The notes below the pieces were generated by a model. It was not told the DNA's origin. It saw only the letters and a program-made list of their open reading frames with translations, and made no database searches. The position numbers and the translations under genes were made by a program. 64,000 nucleotides of DNA from Solen grandis (lineage: Eukaryota > Mollusca > Bivalvia > Adapedonta > Solenidae), in the NCBI GenBank assembly GCA_021229015.1, contig CM037778.1, positions 14,351,294 to 14,415,293 of the forward strand, written 5' to 3'. Below are positions 60,501 to 64,000 of the stretch, one piece after another (positions within the stretch are counted from its first letter, which is position 1; each line of letters starts with the position of its first letter).

Positions 60501-61686
60501 GCCGATCTCTATACAAGAAATCCAGAATCGCCATCAAATTTGCACATCTTATAGCCGACGATTGGGTGATAAATGGTTCAAGGTAACGCTTTCACTACGT
60601 GGTCACTTGTACAATTGATGTAAGATTAAAATATCTGTTGCTTTACCACCAACTGGATTTTTGAAATGAAGGGCCCAGTATGATAACCAAGTACCTTAAA
60701 ATGGACTGAAAAATTGAATTTAGACTTCACGTGTGAAACTGAGTACCAGAAAAAAAAAAACCCAGACAATTTTTGATTTGTCATTTGTTTCTTCCAAGAA
60801 TGCAACTGTTTGTTCCTTCCCATAATTCATGTTTACTTTGGTAAAGCCGCATAAGACGGGTACACAAACATATAATTTCTGATTTCTTTCATATGCAACG
60901 TATTCGAAATATTACGAGAAAGATAAAACTGGCATAATGGAATCACAAATCCAAGTGAATATACACTGACAGAAAGATCTAACCGATCACTTTTTAAATT
61001 ATCTGTTTTGAATTTGACTTTTCAGGGTAGCTTTACATCACAGCTTACTGCCGTTGTAATTCGCAACCACTTTCAATGAAATTTAGCACATATTGTTCAG
61101 CTTTCACAAACCCGAAAATGAAATAAAATTTGATACTTATAATTCCCCAAGGTTTTGAGATATTTTATCTTAAAATGATCGGTTAGAACTTTCCGTCAGT
61201 GTTAGGTTTGCAAGCCAGAATAAATACCTTTTCCGTTCAATAGCTCCTCGTCCACTCGAAAGTCTCGGTCCTCGTCCATCATGTTGCCAGGGACGTTATC
61301 AACAGACATTCCATACGTTTCCCCACCCCCTCCCAGGTTAAACGTTGTAGGACTTCCCTGTAGAAACATATGACGTCATTATGAGGTCAGGCGATCACAT
61401 ACGTATTAGCCCGGTCACGTGCAGCGTCACACACCTCACCGACCTTTAAGCCGTAAAATATTCAGCCCAGCCTTTATAGCTTAGTCATTTGCTCACAAAC
61501 AGTATCACAAACAAAGTCATGTTTCCCGTTTTGAGTAGACCAGGTAATACGTTGACTACTTATTATCCCAGTGTAGCTATTGTAGAGTCTGAGAGTCTAT
61601 TTGAATGCATCAATAAACTCAGGAAAGGTCCCCTGCATGTGGTATCATACATTATAGGTTTTCCCATCTTAATAACCACCGATTTC

Positions 61687-61731
<45 letters not shown>

Positions 61732-62923
61732 AAAACTTGACAATCTTAGCTTAAGGATGTCCGCTATGCGAACCCATGGGACATAATGACAAGATTTAAG
61801 TTCTTCCCTAAATCTTTCAAAAGTTGAAGAAAAAAAACTGTGAAACATTTTCATTTTTAGATGTATTTGAAGAGACAAAGTACTATCCAATGAGTAGATA
61901 TATAAATTATAGCTTTTTAAGGTGGAATACCTTAAGTACATTACCGTCCCCGGTGGCCGAGTGGTATGAGCGTCTGCCTCGGGAGCGGGAGGTCATGGGT
62001 TCGACATACAAAAGTCGTAAAAAATGGTACTGATACTGGTATAGCTCCCTTAATTGGCGCTCAGCATATAAGGGTAGTTGCAGGACTGGTCGGTTACTGG
62101 ATGTGGTATCATGACACGAATTCAGGGTGAGTTCTAAGTAGGATGGAGTCTATTAAGGTAAAGTCCCTGTAATGGTTCCGCTACGTCTTGGACCACTTAA
62201 CCTTTACCAAGGTAACCAAGTTATTCTAATGAAACATGTTATCTCCGTGAAAGGCCATGGGGTCCGAAATGTAGCGGAACCATTACAAAGACTTTACCTT
62301 AAGACATTTCTCCAGACAATCGAAACTTCCTTCTATAGTCCATTTCACAGGGGGTTCAGGGTAATTCGCTGATTTAAACTGACCAATCACTGACTTGAGA
62401 AATATATCAATTGTATGTTTATTTCATTCATAGATAAAGTGTTCGGAGAGTGCTCGTTGATTTACGTAGAATTACGTTTCATTTCGGAGTTAAATGTTTT
62501 TTTGCCTCCAAAAATTGTCTTTGTAGAATCCATCAGCGATTCAGAGAGGGGTAGACGTTTTTGCTATTATACTTAAACTAAAAGTGAAAAAAAAGAACAC
62601 CCTACCCGAAAAGTGGCCCGAGCATTCCACCACCATATCTTTGTTAGACCATACCCCAATGGACTCTATTCTAACCATTGTGCAGACACTAAAAATGACG
62701 TAATGACGTCAGGTGATACTTACGCCAGGGAGATCGGGATATCTCTGACCGAATGGGACAATGGCTTTGACGTTATCACCTGATACTTCATACACCAACA
62801 GCATGAAGGGTTTGATCAATGAACTTGACTTGAACTCGATCAATCCGGACTCGGCGTGTTGGTCTGTGCCAGTAACGGTGAATGACGTCGGATTGTAATA
62901 CATTTCGTGTGTTGCAGAACCAG
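51214..62923 (-). CDS. Type I membrane protein, C-terminal six exons, unknown family
   Basis: Six minus-strand exons in transcription order: 62724-62923, 61228-61357, 58922-58976, 57433-57515, 54914-55126, 51214-51345. Each has an AG acceptor and GT donor, and phases are compatible throughout if one extra T is discounted in the third. Together they encode 269 residues, open at the 5' side. Local residues 1-66 and 67-109 are beta-rich and then acidic (VPGNMMDEDRDFRVDEE), 110-128 are DDDGD...IDEDL, resembling calcium-binding Asp repeats seen in mollusc extracellular proteins. Residues 129-226 form a second segment with two Cys near its end, and 241-264 are a hydrophobic helix (FWVPSVLILLMILVES...) followed by a five-residue tail HKFKI. 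Inferred: cell-surface protein with a large ectodomain. The 5' exons and signal peptide lie beyond 64 kb. It converges on the aldo-keto reductase. Confidence 0.72.
51487..51518. repeat. Poly-T/poly-G tract
   Basis: A T run is followed directly by about 18 G, just upstream (in transcription sense) of the terminal exon of the membrane-protein gene. On the minus strand this is a C-then-A tract within the last intron. Confidence 0.9.
52020..52080. repeat. (TTTA)n-rich tract
   Basis: Irregular TTTATTTA tract; no other structure nearby. Confidence 0.7.
52440..53590. mobile_element. Inverted-repeat element, about 1.15 kb, with nested inverted repeat
   Basis: Outer arms of about 95 bp: AGCCGGCACGGTTCCTGATA and GTGTTGTGCGTTTCTCCGTG at 52450-52535 face ACCGTGCCGGCTTTTGCCGG and CACGGTGAAACGCACAAC at 53500-53585. 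An inner pair at 52603-52654 and 52724-52777 is also inverted (CATAATGTTTTCCGATATTT against AAATATCGGAACACATAATG). A TAGACAGGTCAATTATAATA block is tandemly duplicated at 52827 and 52902. No transposase frame, so the element is non-autonomous. It sits within the last intron of the minus-strand membrane-protein gene. Confidence 0.75.
53105..53236 (+). promoter_or_regulatory. TATA-like box and first-exon-like segment inside the inverted-repeat element
   Basis: CTATATATAC lies at about 53106. About 125 bp downstream, ATGCGTCTG is followed by a good donor, GTGAGT, at about 53239, and GTATGT occurs near 53203. This layout resembles a TATA-driven short first exon on the plus strand. No downstream exon was recognised. 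Confidence 0.2.
53605..53612. promoter_or_regulatory. Consensus CRE palindrome
   Basis: TGACGTCA within AATGACGTCATT, just outside the right arm of the inverted-repeat element. It is an exact match only. Confidence 0.25.
53620..54913. other. Intron of the membrane-protein gene
   Basis: Poly-T and (TTG)n tracts at about 54188-54230. A GGGAGATAATTAAAA block recurs at about 54533 and 54746, flanked by related sequence, suggesting a local duplication of roughly 60 bp. No extra exon was found between those at 54914 and 51345. Confidence 0.4.
54914..55126 (-). CDS. Membrane-protein exon, 71 codons
   Basis: Starts TTSPWSTVLPFKH after an acceptor at AATAGCCAG and ends GDVTPADNVCQD before GTAAGA. 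It has two cysteines (in YGFCTGD and NVCQD) and an aromatic-rich strand-like core (FSNYWILDTPKFAAFL). An upstream AG at 55140-55141 would force a different phase and is not preferred. Confidence 0.75.
55152..55475. repeat. 35-bp minisatellite in the intron upstream of exon 54914-55126
   Basis: Degenerate units with GAAATGAGGCATT then AGAGGTAAAAGCTATAAA recur at least eight times, with variable length. The array begins about 25 bp from the acceptor side of the exon, so it sits in the functional 3' end of the intron. Confidence 0.85.
55795..56490 (+). repeat. Tandem-unit dispersed repeat with ACCGACCGAC tail
   Basis: Segments starting with AAAGGGACATAACTCA-type blocks recur near 55802, 55951, 55991, 56140 and 56258, each followed by AATCATGATGTGCCAACGAT-type sequence in the later ones. 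The right end has a GACCGACTGACCGACGGACG run at about 56425-56446 and CTTATCTGGGGGTATGATAA. Layout recalls the ACGGACG-tailed bivalve element at 3555. Confidence 0.7.
56815..57101 (+). repeat. SINE family A, full copy with tRNA-derived head
   Basis: Head: GGTGACCGAATGGTTAGAAC (A box) and GTGAGTTCGATCAC (B box). Then a TACTGGTATAGCTCCCT linker, the conserved TTGGCCCGGTGTCAGG block and a TGACTGAAATACAGTTGG end. Transcribed by RNA polymerase III in principle. It lies in an intron of the membrane-protein gene, antisense to it. Confidence 0.85.
57433..57515 (-). CDS. Membrane-protein exon, 27 codons
   Basis: Acceptor ATGTTTCAG, first bases complete a split Asp, then KFAIHVTDLIVANKPVVYWL and HRSSFKR. 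Donor GTAAGT at 57432. It ends in phase 0. Confidence 0.75.
58215..58500. repeat. About 65-bp tandem repeat rich in ATGAATATTCAT
   Basis: Units contain TGAATATTCATTATTTGATC and CTGTAAAA with a TTTGAC(C/G)T linker. ATGAATATTCAT palindromes occur near 58275 and 58345, and related AATATTCATT sites nearby. At least four units, decaying to the right. Intronic in the membrane-protein gene. Confidence 0.8.
58922..58976 (-). CDS. Membrane-protein exon, Asp-rich, frameshifted by one T
   Basis: Between acceptor TGTTTTCAG and donor GTAATG it encodes a DDDGDA...IDEDLTLSENI segment only if one T of the TTT at about 58961-58963 is removed. As written, the frame meets TGA within the exon. With the T removed the length is 54 nt and both flanking phases (1 and 1) fit the neighbours. 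Confidence 0.65.
59073..59254. mobile_element. Short inverted-terminal-repeat element, 182 bp
   Basis: Ends CATGCGCGGATCCAG and CTGGATCCGTGCATG are inverted with one mismatch. The interior has a C-rich block CACGTTTTTGGACCCCCG. Related sequence occurs near 62530-62610. Such GGATCCAG-ended repeats are familiar from bivalve genomes. Confidence 0.7.
59255..61227. other. Intron of the membrane-protein gene
   Basis: No additional exon recognised. AT-rich sequence with poly-T near 60238-60250. Several short frames, none bounded by splice sites. Confidence 0.4.
61228..61357 (-). CDS. Membrane-protein exon, Gly- and Asp-rich
   Basis: Acceptor GTTTCTACAG, donor GTATTT. Encodes GSPTTFNLGGGGETYGMSV, then DNVPGNMMDEDRDFRVDEEL and LNGK, plus one base. 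The acidic run suggests a calcium-binding loop; that is inference. A CRE palindrome TGACGTCA lies in the preceding intron at 61371-61378. Confidence 0.75.
61691..61729. repeat. Poly-A tract
   Basis: About 39 A. The Lys-run frame across it is not coding. It is not adjacent to a recognised retroelement end. Confidence 0.95.
61944..62152 (+). repeat. SINE family A copy with tRNA-derived head, tail shortened
   Basis: Head: CCCCGGTGGCCGAGTGGTAT (A box) and GGTCATGGGTTCGACATAC (B box). Then the TACTGGTATAGCTCCCTT linker, a shortened GGACTGGTCGGTTACTGG block and GTGGTATCATGACACG. It ends against the fold-back element at 62153. Confidence 0.8.
62153..62302. mobile_element. Fold-back MITE family F, copy 2
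   Basis: Starts TTAAGGTAAAGTCCCTGTAA and ends CATTACAAAGACTTTACCTT plus AA. The arms extend inward through TGGTTCCGCTACGTCTTGG and CCGAAATGTAGCGGAACC. The interior resembles the copy at 40963. Confidence 0.85.
62724..62923 (-). CDS. Membrane-protein exon, 66 codons, most 5' found
   Basis: Acceptor TTTTATTCCAG, donor GTAAGT at 62723. Starts with two bases of a split codon, then GSATHEMYYNPTSFTVTG and ends FGQRYPDLPG. A beta-sandwich-like alternating pattern (IEFKSS, PFMLLVYEVSG, VKAIVPFG) is visible. The intron before it is phase 1, so at least one more exon exists beyond 62.9 kb. Confidence 0.75.
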
Positions 62924-63239
62924 CTGGAATAAAAATTAGCAAAGATGGCATTCTGAATCAGTCATTACTTTTCTGGAGACACTACTAATTTTCTTCGAGT
63001 CCATGGAGGACTTTTATCCAAGATTCTGAGTTGCCACGAAAATCGTGTTGTTGTTGTTTTAATACAGATCCCTGGACGAGCAACAAACCGTGCCATCTTT
63101 CGTACGTTAAACAAGAGATGGAACAAATAGTCAAATGATTAAAATGAAATGTTTGGCCAATGTTCCGACTACAGAACTTAAAGAATTGGGATTACCCGAA
63201 ATCGTCCCATACTTCCTTAACTAAAAGAGTGCACGTTCA

Positions 63240-63765
63240 GCCGAGCAACAGAACCATATAAATAAACTGCGCCTTTAGACAGTCGAGCACAAGAACCACA
63301 TAATTAGACTGCACGTTTAGTCTGCCGGGCACCAGAACCACATAATTAGACTGCACGTTTAGTCTGCCGGGCACCAGAACCACATAATTAGACTGCACGT
63401 TTAGTCTGCCGGGCACCAGAACCATAATTAGACTGCACGTTTAGTCTGCCGGGCACCAGAACCACATAACTAGACTGCACGTTTAGTCTGCCGGGCACCA
63501 GAACCACATAACTAGACTGCACGTTTAGTCTGCCGGGCACCAGAACCACATAACTAGACTGCACGTTTAGTCTGCCGGGCACCAGAACCATATAAATAAA
63601 CTGCGCCTTTAGACAGCCGGACAAGAACCACATAATTATACTGCAGCCGGCCACCAGAACCATATAAATAAACTGCGCCTTTAGACAGCCGAGTACAAGA
63701 ACCACATAATTATACTGCGCCTTTAATCAGCCGGGCACCAGCACCACATAACTAGACTGCACGTT
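63240..63765. repeat. 42-bp minisatellite, about 13 units
   Basis: Two unit types alternate in blocks. Type Y has CATAATTAGACTGCACGTTT then AGTCTGCCGGGCACCAGAAC. Type X has CATATAAATAAACTGCGCCT then TTAGACAGCCGAG. Because 42 is a multiple of three, the minus strand stays open as a 14-residue repeat (LVPGRLNVQSNYVV type). No splice sites or start support translation. Confidence 0.9.
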
Positions 63766-64000
63766 CTACGGAATATGTTAACAATTTTATCACTTTAATG
63801 GAAATTTTTGTGAACAATAAAGGAAATTTTAAAAGGTTAAAACAACAGAATGTTATTTCATTTTATACATTATGAAGCTCTCGAAAAATGTAAATAAATA
63901 AAAAAAATTGAATTTAAGAAAAAAAATTTAATGATATTCCAAGTAGTCAAGAAAAATGGAATAATGTTTACTCTGATTTGTCTTTACCATGAAATGATAT
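63766..64000. other. Right edge, nothing recognised
   Basis: AT-rich sequence without exon, repeat or splice-bounded frame. Confidence 0.4.

Noticed and set aside
61489..61740. 83-codon plus frame ending in a Lys run
   Set aside because: The end is a poly-A tract and the frame lies antisense in an intron, without splice sites.
56815..62030. Functional tRNA genes at 56815, 61944, 18518 and 48220
   Set aside because: A and B boxes are present, but the stems are poor and each is joined to a conserved SINE body.
51214..62923. Naming the membrane protein an IgGFc-binding-like protein
   Set aside because: The Asp-rich IDEDL-type motif recalls such mollusc proteins, but the defining domain sequence was not recognisable, so no name was given.

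Overview
This is 64 kb of animal nuclear DNA: AT-rich, intron-bearing and very repeat-dense. It is most likely from a bivalve mollusc, perhaps a heterodont or venerid clam. The call rests on repeat families I know from bivalve genomes: an element headed GGGCCATGATGGCCC, tRNA-headed SINEs with the tail TTGGCCCGGTGTCAGG, and a very abundant TTAACCCTTTCCCTCAT hairpin MITE. The protein-coding pieces are also lophotrochozoan-like. Species is not determined.

Three genes can be supported. (1) Minus strand, 29597-29917: one phase-1/phase-1 exon encoding the N-terminal-type Ig domain of a DCC/neogenin/protogenin-family receptor. No partner exon was found, so most of 1-29.6 kb is probably intron or intergenic DNA filled with repeats. 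(2) Plus strand, 35515-40312: seven exons of an aldo-keto reductase with a complete catalytic tetrad (D59, Y64, K90, H131). A single-base frameshift near the 3' end creates an early TGA, and the terminal exon was not found. A decayed duplicate of its promoter and exon 1 lies at 45.3-45.9 kb. (3) Minus strand, 51214-62923: six exons whose phases all match. They encode the C-terminal 269 residues of a type I single-pass membrane protein with an aspartate-rich segment and a last exon holding the transmembrane helix and stop. I do not recognise the family. One of its exons carries an extra T in a T run. Genes 1 and 2 are divergent; genes 2 and 3 converge.

Region by region: 0-29 kb holds about fourteen of the sixteen recognised copies of a TTAA-flanked, piggyBac-like MITE with a central near-perfect palindrome, plus a 1.45-kb bivalve repeat with an internal 164-bp tandem array, CT-rich minisatellites and an ATC array. 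29-35 kb holds the Ig exon, a 240-bp direct duplication, a fold-back element, a 100-N assembly gap and a long CA/TA microsatellite. 35-41 kb holds the aldo-keto reductase, with a 50-bp minisatellite in intron 1 that runs into the exon 2 acceptor and a 200-bp-arm inverted repeat in intron 5. 41-51 kb is gene-poor, with CRE/E-box palindromes, SINEs and a promoter-like island at 48.6 kb ahead of a 56-codon open frame. 51-64 kb holds the membrane-protein gene, with minisatellites and SINEs in its introns and a 1.15-kb inverted-repeat element. No rRNA, functional tRNA, CRISPR array or intact transposase was seen.
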